DNA of 64,000 nt from Leucocoprinus leucothites (taxonomy: Eukaryota > Basidiomycota > Agaricomycetes > Agaricales > Agaricaceae): the NCBI GenBank assembly GCA_013368445.1, contig JAACJO010000013.1, forward strand, positions 186,001-250,000, read 5' to 3'. The position numbers and the translations under genes are program-made. Each line of letters begins with the position of its first letter. Positions within the stretch are counted from its first letter, which is position 1. Under the pieces are notes generated by a model. The model did not search any database. It was not told where the DNA came from and saw only the letters and a list, made by a program, of their open reading frames with translations. Shown in pieces: positions 12,437 through 22,893 of the stretch.

Positions 12437-13829
12437 ATGACCCCGATGCCCACCAGAATAATCGGCAACGATAATGTTGCTGAACTAGGTCTCGGACTCA
12501 TGGGACTATCTACATGGTACGGCAAGGTAGATAGCGATGAAGAACGCTTCAAGGTGGGTACAGCAGTTCACAATCAGTAGGATCTTTTGCCTACATGCCT
12601 CCCTCAGTTTTTGGATGCTGCATATGAGGGTGGGTGGACGAACTGGGACACTGCAGACTGTTATGGAGATTCTGAAGACCTTGTTGGGAAATGGTAAACA
12701 TTATTCTCGAGCTTTACTACGTGCTCTGAACTCAAGATTCATGTTCAGGTTCAAGCGAACCGGACTTCGTAACAAGATTTTCTTGGCGACTAAGTGCGGC
12801 ATTGTCATGACCGCTGATGGACCTGTTGGAGTCAATGGAACTCCCGAATATGTCAAGTCTGCCTGTGCAAAGTCATTGGAACGCCTAGGGATTGACCAGG
12901 TCGATCTTTACTATCTCCACGTAGGTCTTAGTAAAAAAGGCTGTCTTCCGCGGGGTTGCTGACAATGAGAAAGCGAGCGGATCCTACCGTTCCCATCGAG
13001 GTATGTGGGTATCCGGCTACATTGAAACCGGACTGACTCTCGTGGTAGAAAACTGTCGGTGCTATGGCCGAACTCGTGAAGTAGGCAATGATATTCACAT
13101 GTCAACGTGTATCTAGGTGAACTGATGTTGGACTTAGGGAAGGAAAAGCTCGAAACATTGGTCTGTCTGAGGTCTCGTCTGCTACGCTTCGTCGAGCCCA
13201 TGCTGTCCATCCAATCGCAGTAGTTCAAGTTGAATACTCCCCGTTCACCCTCGACATCGAAGATGAGAAAGTTGCTTTATTGAAGACTTGCAGAGAGCTT
13301 GGGGTAGCAGTTGTCGCATACTCTCCTCTTGGACGTGGTTTACTCACCGGACAGTATCGGTCTCCTGATGACTTTGAAGAGGGAGATTTCCGAAAAATCC
13401 TTCCGAGGTCTGTCGCGATTTTGTCGAGTTCGAGGTATCACCTAATTTCATATTTCATCAAATAGATTCAGTAAAGAGAATTTCCCGAAGGTCTTGGAAA
13501 TTGTCGATGGTATAGCTGAGATTGGGAAGAAACACAATGCAACGGCTGGTCAAGTTACGTTAGCATGGGTCCTTGCACAAGGGAAGGATATAATTCCCAT
13601 TCCCGGAACAAAGAAAATCAAGGTCCGTATTGGATTGACTTCCGTCAGATTGATCGACTCATGGAATGCATCCATTCAGTATTTGAAAGAAAATCTTGCC
13701 TCAATTCATATCAAACTCGATGATGAAGAGAAGGAGAACATTAGGAAATTGGCAGAACGAGCCGATATAGGGGATAGGTATCCTCCGCAGTCGATGGCAA
13801 GCGTCCTCATCGATACGCCTCCTCTGTAA
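12437..13829 (+). CDS. Aldo/keto reductase 2 (tandem paralog of AKR1)
   Basis: Same exon plan as AKR1, starting [20 protein letters not shown] and ending at TAA 13827-13829. Exon 1 is 117 nt in both copies, and the 27-nt exon encoding RADPTVPIE is also kept. Tetrad residues are present: Asp/Tyr in [11 protein letters not shown], Lys in FLATKCG, His in YYLH. Substrate-side residues differ from AKR1 (for example [13 protein letters not shown] against [12 protein letters not shown]), so substrate range may differ. Known relatives reduce aromatic aldehydes, quinones and other carbonyls. No break was found in the spliced frame, so the gene looks functional. Confidence 0.9.
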
Positions 13830-14149
13830 ATAGGATTCATCCCTAAGAACGCAATCAATGATCATCCTTAGTTTCCTTTAACCGCGGTCTTTTTGGAGTT
13901 CTGGAAGCATTGTAAGAAATGGTGTCGATGCGCCGAGTATTTTTTCTTTTCTTTTGCAAATATAGGGGCTATTGCTCTGGCGCGCTCTGGAATGACCCTT
14001 TTAGGCAAAGGCCTTATTCGATACATATTGTCCGTATCCCAGGCCTGAGTCTTCCTCTTCTTCCGATTTCTCTCCATAGCTCACCTTGCCAGCTTATCAT
14101 TCGAACAATTAGCCCAGTAAGGCGTGAAGGTAATGGTTGATTTACATAA
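13830..14149. other. Intergenic region
   Basis: About 320 nt between AKR2 and the F-box pseudogene. No gene or repeat recognised. Confidence 0.45.
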
Positions 14150-15599
14150 TGACTAAGCCGCTTCACGGTGGCAGGATGGCAGGCCATGATGTCTGCCGCT
14201 GCAGAAATGTATCCAGCACCTCTTGTCGCATTCCTCAAGAACTAATAGACAAGATAATTGGCTATCTGGATAGAAATACTCGAGCACTATACCAGTGTAC
14301 CCCTGTCTCGCCGCGGTTTCACACGCCTGCATTCAAGTTAGTACACAAGAAGCTCATATGAGGCCCTACTACCAAGCGTGGATCCACATACAAACCCCAA
14401 ACTACAACAGAGCTACGCGATGCAGTGTGGCGCTTCCCAGATATTTCCAGGTGCCTGCAGGACATTACCCTTACCAACCATGGTCCCCTTTACACATGGC
14501 TCAATCAACAAGAAACACTGGCTCGAAACGGATTCTATCCTCGAACACTTGTTTCGCCGGTGACCTAATCTCTGCCGACTCGCACTTACCGGATGCGATG
14601 ACTGTTAAGCTGGGTCAATCGCCCTAGCTATCGATGGTTCTCTCAGCCCCTGAAGAACGCGATCAAATACGTCTTGCCCCAACTTACCTCTCTTAAACTC
14701 CAATACGTCGCCTCTCTCCCTCTCGAGCTTTTGTTCATGCTCCCTCCAACCCTGAAGGAGCACACGCTTCACTGTTCGACATGGGACTTCTCTCTCCTCC
14801 TCCGTATCCTCCCTCAGGACCATGATTTGAGAACGCAGACTCGAAGCAGTGCCAGTTAGAAAAACTGTGTCTATTCGTCAAGAATATTGATGCGAAACTG
14901 TTGATATCGATTTTCATGGACCAAAACTACGGACTTGGGATCACCACGCTACGCTCCCTGTATCTTGACTTGATGGAAGGGGAAGATCACCTGTGTAGCA
15001 TGTCGGTGCTTCACTATTGCCACAAGACGCTGCAGTTCTAGGAATATGCTCTATCGGATGCTGGTACGTGATTCAGTCGTATCACCGTGTGAGCCAATCC
15101 CGATGTGATGACATTTGAAACCGGTTATCGATGGAGGTTTCCCAGAAATTGTCGATTATAGCAGTTTCGATAGCCTGGAATGCCTTGTTGTTCGCCTTCC
15201 TGTCGCGATCTATGGAGAATCTGATAGGTTTGAATGTGTGGGGAAGGCGGCTGCATGGTTGTTAGGAAGGTTAGGTGGCCTTTCCCATAGCCCATCGAAA
15301 CTTAAAATGAAGACTATTCACCGTAAGATTTCGATCGAGTTTGTGGAAGAGGGCGACGAAGATAGAGGAAGACAATCTAGAGCTAGAAACTTCGAACATT
15401 GAGAAAGGATTTGAGTTGTGGGGAGCTTTAGATAGGCTGGTCCAAGATGGGAGATTTGCGAACCTCGAGGGTTTCATGATCGACCTGTTTTCAAATGAGC
15501 GACTAGCAGAGGTACATTTGAGAGCCTTCGCCCAAGTACTGGAGCGGAAGCTGCCGACGGTGAAGAAGAAAAAGCTGTTGATTATTCAGGAGCAGCGTG
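14150..15599 (+). pseudogene. F-box protein pseudogene (type I)
   Basis: A decayed copy of the intact type I F-box gene at 59046-60489. Matching pieces occur in the same order but in different frames: the F-box (CRIPQELIDKIIGYLDRNTR), TLTNHGPLYTWL around 14460-14510, LPQLTSLKLQYVASLPLEL around 14672-14730, a piece at 15150-15330 (FDSLECLVVRLPVAIY), and the tail ending LPTVKKKKLLIIQEQ near 15590. A stop follows shortly after KLVHKKLI, and the frame shifts several times, including near 15345. The final donor position (C then GTGCGT) is the same as in the intact relatives. I judge it a pseudogene, although an unusual multi-intron gene cannot be wholly excluded. Confidence 0.7.
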
Positions 15600-16160
15600 C
15601 GTGGTTTTTATGTCATCTCGGGTTCTGGTACTTGTTCTAATGCAAACGCCTTGAGTAGCGAGCTGTCACACATGCGTACTTGACGAAGGATTGTGTTGAT
15701 CTGTTGTCCCACCAGCCGACATTTTACTAGTACAGAAATATCAGAATACGTACATTTATGTACAACCCCGTTTCCCATGGTTTCTCCTTGGCGGAAGTTC
15801 ACTATTGTAGTCTTGAGTCTCATATGTTCTGCTGCCGGCCCGGTGGTCCCATGATACATTGGCTAATGCACGCGACAATGATATAATCTTGTATTGCTCT
15901 TCATTGAATGCTTTCGCGCACCTTGTGAGTTCTGCATGATTCTACACTTCAAATCGACGGGTCCGAGTCGGGGAAGTATGTAATATAAGTAAATGAATTC
16001 AATTAATTTGGTTGGTGATTGGTCCTATTAAAGCCGTTGGTTCAGATGCCGCTTTGTGACAGCTCGTGTCAAACTCACACGTCAAGAATCTTCGCTTATC
16101 CCTTGTTGATCCTGGCGCCTACAATCATCTTGAAAACACTCCTGAATCAGCCCAACAACT
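15600..16160. other. Intergenic region
   Basis: Roughly 560 nt between the F-box pseudogene and the next F-box gene. No gene seen. Confidence 0.45.
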
Positions 16161-17809
16161 ATGCTTGAATCCAAGCACTCACAGCTTGCGCCACGACTTC
16201 CTCAGGAACTTCTTGATATTATTATCAACAACCTCGACGGCAATCCAGTCACCCTTGCACGTTGTGCACTCGTCTCCTCTCGCTTGCATCCACTCTCCGA
16301 AAAGCTCCTCTACCGCAGATTCACTTTGGGACCCCCTGTGCGCTATGACCACAGAAGCGCTTCAAAGACTCGCCCCAATCTTCAATCAACCCATAACCTC
16401 CTTCTCCTACTCTCCAAAAAGCCGTATCTAGCAGATTATATTGAAGACCTCACCATCACTAACAAAGGACCCCTTTTCACCTGGCTTGATCGCAACGCTA
16501 CTAACTGGCTGTGTAACCGCCATGCAGACACAATCGGGAAGGTCGTGTTTGCCTTAACGAACGTTCGGAGGTTATCCTTGATTGGTGTCGTCTCACAGGC
16601 GCCAGATGACGGTTACCTCGACTGGCTAGAATTTTCGGGCGCCTTCCGCTTGACGATGTTCTATGCCCTCGCCAAGTTGGAGAAGTTAGTGACTGTCAGA
16701 CTGGAACATATAGACAACGTTCCACTGGTATTGTTCGATAGATTGCCAAGTGGGATGAAAGAGCTAATTCTACATGGGGTGGCTTGGGCGCCTGATGGTT
16801 ACGATCCTCCGGAGAGACTATTTGAGGGACAGCTACTAGAATCGCTAGTAAACCTTACCAGGAAGAAGGTGCAGAAGAAACACGCCAACTCCGATACTAC
16901 TAGGAAGCCATGCCAGCTGGAAACACTCTGTCTCCATTTACACGATACCTGTTACTGGCCCTTCGCGAGTTACCTCCTCAGTTCACCTGCTGCACCTCAG
17001 TTAGGAGGCTTACGGCGTTTGCATTGCGGCATGCGTGAACCGGAAGACCACCAACAGATCTGGCAGTTAGTCTCAAAATGCCAAGAGAGTCTCGAGAGAT
17101 TCGAGTTTTTCCCCGCTTGGCCAGGTGTGTGGGTTCCGTTGTACTGTAAACACCAGTATCTTGAAATAGCTTCATGACAGTTAGCCACGAAGACACTGTG
17201 ATAGATCATATTAACTTCTCCGCACTCCTCAACCTCCGTCATGTCTATTTCAATTTCTTCATCCAGGCAGATAGCTGGGGTGCCGACGATTGGGCCCCCT
17301 GGGTCGCCAGGACAATGAACAAACTGTCATATCCCATGACGTCATCGACTCGTTTGCTCTCAACACCTCTATCAGTATCGCCCTCATCTTCTGTTTCTTC
17401 CTCGTCGTCGTCACTCTCTCTCACGTCCCCGAACCACCTCATTCAACAACGCGAACGCAACAAACTCGAAACAATCCGGATCCGCCTTGAATTCGGATTT
17501 ACCGAGTGCGATGATCTTTACGTCAACCTATCCCGCTGGCGCTCAGTAGACAACGTGCTGGCCTTTCGCGACGATTTTCCAATGCTAAGAGAGGTTAGGG
17601 TGGATGTAGTCTGCGTGGATGATGGAACAAACCCATTTTTGGATAGCTTATTGGTGGAGATTAGAGCTCAATTTCCAAAATTAACAAAGAGGGGTATTTT
17701 ACATGTGACTGAAGGACGTACGTCGCTCTTGCTAATCGTTGATTGAAGGACTTATATGTTGATAGAATTATCGACAGCATGGTGTTCTTCGGATTGTTTG
17801 GAATCATAA
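16161..17809 (+). CDS. F-box protein (type I)
   Basis: Likely substrate adaptor of an SCF ubiquitin ligase. Residues 11-50 (RLPQELLDIIINNLDGN..ALVSSRLHPLSEKLLYRRFTL) are the F-box; the rest is a divergent leucine-rich region. Exons 16161-17124, 17181-17717 and 17766-17809 give 514 aa. The first intron (56 nt, GTGTGT..ACAG) joins FFPAWP to VSHEDTV. I infer a last short exon (44 nt) because the donor GTACGT at 17718 sits at the same codon phase as in the two type I relatives; without splicing the frame stops at 17746. The motif LTITNKGPLFTWLDRNATNWL matches the 59-kb gene. Such proteins are highly expanded in agaricomycetes, and targets are unknown. Confidence 0.8.
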
Positions 17810-18113
17810 AGCAGCCACTCTCTATCTAGCAGACCAGCTTCATACTTCTCGGCACCGCGATACCTCCCCGATATTTAGAGCGTATGTCCACATTTGTTCT
17901 CGAGTTACCCTAAGTAAGGATACCCAGGAACTTAGGTAACGCTAAGCAGTAAGGGGCCTGCCTCCACGCCAGCTCAGGTACCCCCGCGATCGGCCCTACG
18001 CAAGTCTTTAGCAGTGCCGGCCGCGACACTCCCCTGGGTGCTTAGAGTCTAGAATGTTTACAATCAGTGACCTCCGAGCGGCATTTTTTACTATCTGCCT
18101 GTGAATTTCAGTA
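17810..18113. other. Convergent intergenic region
   Basis: About 300 nt between the 3' ends of the F-box gene and the first GMC gene. No further feature recognised. Confidence 0.4.
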
Positions 18114-20423
18114 CTATAATGTTCCACTACTCCAGGTACTCCTGATGATGTCTGCTGCTCGCTCTGCAACTATGTACACCGGAGTTTGGGTATGAGCACA
18201 CGGAATATATGGCTGCCACAATCAAGGTTAGATATGATTGCTAGGCTGAGGTCCGAAAAAAGGGTCCTACCAAGACTGATGCATCCACGATTCGCAAACC
18301 CGATACACCCTTAACCAACAAGTCTGGATCAACCACTCCCCAACCAGCATTCTTTGGGGACATCGCAGCCGTCCCAACTGCATGTAAGCCATCAGTTGTC
18401 CCGCTTCTTATGATTTCCTCGATCTCTGAATCCGTGCTCGTGTTGGTCAAGGGAGGCAACGGGTCTGTAATGATATTTCTCCAGACAGGTGCTCTGGTGA
18501 AATTCACAGCTTGTTTGATCCCTTCGCGCATCGCCAGGATATCAAAATCTGAAGTGTAATAACCAGGATCGATGAGGGGATCGTCAAGTGGATCGTTGCT
18601 TTGAATCTTCACAGAACCACCTGAGATAGAAGTGAGTATTTTCGCTTTCATTTTACGAGTTGATAGGAATGAACATACGTGACATAGGACTGGCCAAACT
18701 GATGAGCGCGCTAAAGACGCCTAGTTGTGTCTATAGTCAAAATCAGTCACCATGCATCTACCAATCAGGAGGCAGTTCACTAACACCCATTAGCAGTTCG
18801 AAGTGTGCGGAGTTATTCCCCGAGCTAGGGTCACCAAAGCGCTCAATGATAGGGGAATCTTCAGGTAAGCGCGTCCAAGCGACGTGATCGAATGGGATGA
18901 ATGTGACGTAAGGCCCTGTCTTATTGGTTTCCCATAGTTCGAGAGCTTTGGCTTGCAACTGAGGATCGATACTCAAGCTAAAATTCACTACGGGTGAGTT
19001 CACTCACACTCGTATCGATCATCTAAAAACCTTACTTATCCCAAGGACCCAGATTAATTGAGCCTGGCAATATTCCGAACGTGATATCAAAAGCAACGTG
19101 ATCAGTCATGTTCTGTCCGACGCTCGGGTTGTGGAGGATGGTTGAAATATTGAGGGCCTGTAAGTCGTCCTTATTCCCAATTCCGGAATGAAGGAGAACG
19201 TGTGGAGTGCCGATTGAGCCCGACGATAAAATTACTTCCTTTGAAGCGGTCAGTTGGATCAATCTTGAAGCGTTAGAAGACTGGATTTCGACAGTGCGGA
19301 GTGCGATTCCCTCTGATTGGAGTGTTTTCACCAGGCGCCTTACGTGAGTGTTGGTCACAATGTGTAAATTATTGCGGGCCTTGACATCTTCATGGAGATA
19401 AGCCGTTGCAGAGCTGCCGCGTGTTCCGTCATGGCCGACTGTGAATTGTAGCCAGCCTAAGATAAAGCCGTGGTCAGATCAATGACTTGAAGTTTTCAGC
19501 AATAAACGCCTACTTAAACCGAGCGGTGATCCCGAGTTCATATCCAAATTGAACTGAAAATCACCTTGCAACTCTGCGGCTGCTTGTAGCATGGCAGAAT
19601 CTACCGGAGGATGGAGTATACCTGGCAGGGTGACAGGTAGATTTCCTGTAGTGCTATGCATTGCCGGATCATAATCGCCTTCGATATCGTGGTCGTCTGC
19701 AGGGGGCTCAAATCTTTCATTCTGATATAATTCCAATCATCAACTGTAAGTCGATCCACATAACAAGAACCGACGACTTACTCGACGGATATAGGACTTC
19801 AGTCTCTCCCAACTCCAACCGGGCTCCCCACTGACTCTCGCAAGCCGATCCCAATCGGAGGATGAACCACGAGTATAAACCATTGCGTCTGGAGTGATAT
19901 GAGTATGTCTCATCGTCCCTGTGGATTCAGTAGCATAACGACTTACTAACAGAGCTGCTTCCACCAAGTATGTGACCACGTTGATAGTTTACGGTACGTC
20001 CATTGAGGCCTTTCTGTGGAACAGTGGTAAAGTTCCAGTCAAAACGGGATAAGGAGAGCTGAGGATAGAGGCCAGGTATAATGGTTTCTTCAACACTTTC
20101 ATTCCTGCGGGATGTATGTTGGCATTTGCAACAACATCTGTTACAAAAGAAGATTACTTGCGTTGGTCCAGCCTCAATAAGCAGAACATTAAAATCCGGG
20201 ACTTCCGTGAGCCTGCTAGCTAGGACGGATCCTGCCGTACCTCCTGTACTAAAATGTTAACGTGATGTCCGACAGAAATATAAGGTGCACACAGATTATT
20301 GAAGTGCTGACCTCCGACAATAATAAAGTCCCACTCAATCCCTGGAATATCGTCAATTGCGTTATAGGTCTTGCAGTATCCAAAAGACGCGAGAAATGCG
20401 GAAAGGATGAGGTTGATGTACAT
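18114..20423 (-). CDS. GMC oxidoreductase A, aryl-alcohol-oxidase-like, secreted
   Basis: FAD-dependent oxidation of alcohols, probably aryl alcohols, with O2 giving aldehyde and H2O2 outside the cell. The N-terminus [18 protein letters not shown] is a signal peptide. It is followed by [18 protein letters not shown] (FAD-binding GxGxxG type), the GMC signature [12 protein letters not shown], and [20 protein letters not shown]. The catalytic pair is [10 protein letters not shown] and, in the last exon, [10 protein letters not shown] follow the last exon ([17 protein letters not shown]) to the stop at 18114-18116. Intron 2 has a GC donor (GCAAGT) where paralogs B and C have GT. About 10 exons. 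It is on the same strand as copies B and C and is the most diverged of the three. Confidence 0.85.
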
Positions 20424-20719
20424 CTTGAGAGTCCGTATGCAAGGAAGGTCGGATGCCTTTGGTGAGAATTTATATTACTTGTGACCTGATTATCGCCTCA
20501 CGGTGGAAGGCCCTCATTATGGGAAATATCCGTAATTATCAGGGCACTTTTGTCGAACCTGTATTCTGTGCCTAGAACTCTTCTCCATTTGACAAAAGGT
20601 TTTAGCGCGTTATATATCAATCCATTTTAGACACATCACATCAAAAAGTTCGGTAGTACAAAAAAATAAAGTAACTACATATGAAGTGGAAAACTATAGA
20701 TCATGTAGTACTTGACTTA

Positions 20720-20770
20720 GGAGAAGAAGAAGAAAGAAGAAAGAAGAAGAAGAAGAAGAAGAAGAAAGAG
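20720..20770 (+). repeat. GAA/AAG purine microsatellite
   Basis: A tract of about 50 nt made almost only of GAA and AAGA units, just downstream of the methyltransferase stop on the opposite strand (so it is CTT-rich in its mRNA sense). Confidence 0.85.
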
Positions 20771-20848
20771 TAGTACATATCGGAGTCAAAACGAGCTTCG
20801 GCAAATGTTAACGGGAATTTTCCCACTAGTCTTCGCTACCGCTGTTCA

Positions 20849-21789
20849 TCAATTGATAGACTGGTTATCCTTTCGCTTCCATACAAGGAGCCTCTCACGT
20901 CCCACATGCCCCTTTTCAGAAGTTTCTGGGGCCCTGTCGACAATTTTCTCGAATGCAGATCCGAGAGGATTATCATAATGCTCCGGTCGGACATAATGAG
21001 GCGGGCCACCCTCTGAATAAGGATCCATTGGGAAGACCAATGTGATGAGGAATCCTCCTGGTTTGATCAGTTCAGCCATTTTCTTTCCCCATTCAGGTCG
21101 GCGCCTCGGTGGGATCGCGACAAAAAAACTGTCCAACAATGTAAGTAACTCCACGTGGAATGACACCATAAGCACGGAACATATATATGCAACTCACGTA
21201 TAATCGTATATTAAGTCGAATCCCTCCCCAGGCGGGTATGCGAAGAAATCGGTCGCTCCGAAGGTTGCCTCGCCCTGGGAAGGAGGGTTATTTTTAGCCA
21301 ACCTATATGACGCCAAAATTAGAACGCAGGCACGCTATACAAAAAAAATAGGCCTACTCGTTGGCTTTATTGACTACGGTCTGGGATATATCAAGACCCA
21401 TGGCCCTTAATCCCAACGTGGATGCAAGATAGAGGACATCGTAGCCCTAGCTATATGTAAACCTTCTTGTATGCGCAGACAAGTCACATAAACAAACAGC
21501 ACCGCAGCCAGGAACGAGAGCCTGACCAGTCTTGGGCCAGTTCACTCCATCAGTATTGATTCCAATGGCCTCTCTCAAGGGCGGCTGAATTTCTCCAGCA
21601 TCCCAGGGCGCCAGATTTGCTTTCCTGTGCGCTACGGTGAGATATATGTGGCACAAAAACAGCGATTAAAGAAGAATACCAAGCGTCATCCCATGTGCTC
21701 TCAATTTCTGGTTTGACGATCTTCCTCATTTTCTGGACTGCATCTGTCATTGCAGCGGGTGCGGTGAGATTGCCAAACAAGTCAGGCAT
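20849..21789 (-). CDS. Halide/thiol methyltransferase (TPMT superfamily)
   Basis: SAM-dependent methyl transfer to halide ions or thiols; plant and fungal members of this superfamily make methyl halides or methylated thiols. Exon 1 starts MPDLFGNLTAPAAM and ends at W; exon 2 continues KANLAPWDAGEIQPPL, the family's PWD.G..QPPL motif. Motif I is split by an intron: ALVPGCGA then GYDVLYLASTLGLRAMGLD. Downstream are FDLIYDYT, ELIKPGGFLITLVFP and the C-terminal ERLLVWKRK. Five exons are inferred, all with GT..AG introns. No signal peptide, so it should act in the cytosol. It lies between two aryl-alcohol-oxidase-like genes on the same strand. TPMT-type thiol methylation is the alternative to methyl-halide production, and substrate cannot be decided here. 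Confidence 0.85.
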
Positions 21790-22893
21790 TATAGCTTTAC
21801 TCAGAGGGAGACTTCAGCAGATACTGAAGAAGGGTCAAGCAGTCCTTTCGCCTTTTATCTTCGCTGCAGGACTAGCTTCTCCACTCGCCTTAAAATAGAG
21901 AATGGATTAGAGTTACCATAATCCAACTAACATTAGAGCCTGAGGGAACATAATTTACAAGTACCAATGAGCAACGGGCGATTTAGTGAGAATACTTTAT
22001 TTACGTATCAAGTCCGGAATTAACTTGGAGGAAGCCGCGGGAACATTTTTAGATCCCGCGCCTTGTCGTCAGTGGCGCCCAGAACAAAGGGGAGGACTCT
22101 GTGTTCCTCCCGATGATGTTCTTGTACCATCTTCGTCCCAAAAACCACCCTCTGAGTCCAGTCCCTGGTCAGTGAGTCCTGCGTTGTTGTGCCATGGCAG
22201 ACCCGTAGTGAAATATTCCTGACATTAACCTCCCCGGCATTTTTAGTTAGAAGTACTTCTATCGGCGTATTTCTCAAGCGAGGAGGACGATGCTGGCGAA
22301 GACTGATAGCTCCGCTGCTGCTTACAATCCTGCTCCGACAATAAAATGGCCTTCAGTGGTCAGCGCAAGGGCCAGGTGATTGTTCGAAGTACTTCCACGA
22401 TGATCCCCGCCCCATAACTTGCGATACCGCGATGAACCACATGTATGCAACAACTCCACTAATGTTTCATCGTTTTCTTCTTGGTAATTTTTCTCCCAGT
22501 AGTAACAGCGATACCCTGTTTCTCATGGAGTAGGTGGCCTTTGAGCGAGGCGTTGAACGTGAACACCGCGGATTTCAGCATTGCACTGGACAGAAGAGGC
22601 ATTGAAACAGAGAATCGTACTCTCACAGCAAATCTTGTGGGTACCCGCCTTTGATGGTGGAGCTGAAGCGCCGAAGTCTCACTCTTTTACTGTGATTTAA
22701 ATTTTATTTTCACTACAAACTCGAAAAGGTTCGAGAACTTGTAGTCGTTCAGCGTTCATGCTATCTCTAGCTGCAGTCTCTTCTCGGGGATGTGTAACCG
22801 AGAACAAGAAATCAATACCAAACAGTACCCGTATCGAGAAGGGATCTAAGTGCTCAAGTCCGAGGTCTTATTTTAATTTGTAGCATGTGGCGA
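21790..22893 (-). pseudogene. Gene-poor stretch with a possible GMC N-terminal relic at 22020-22360
   Basis: No intact gene. On the minus strand near 22345-22290 the translation reads GHFIVGAGL, a stop, then AAAELS, which resembles the FAD-binding start of GMC enzymes. It is followed near 22270-22240 by IEVLLTKNAGE, resembling the usual VLLIEAG strand. The fragments are in different frames and contain stops. This would be a heavily decayed fourth member of the local GMC array. The evidence is weak and a chance match is possible. Confidence 0.3.
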
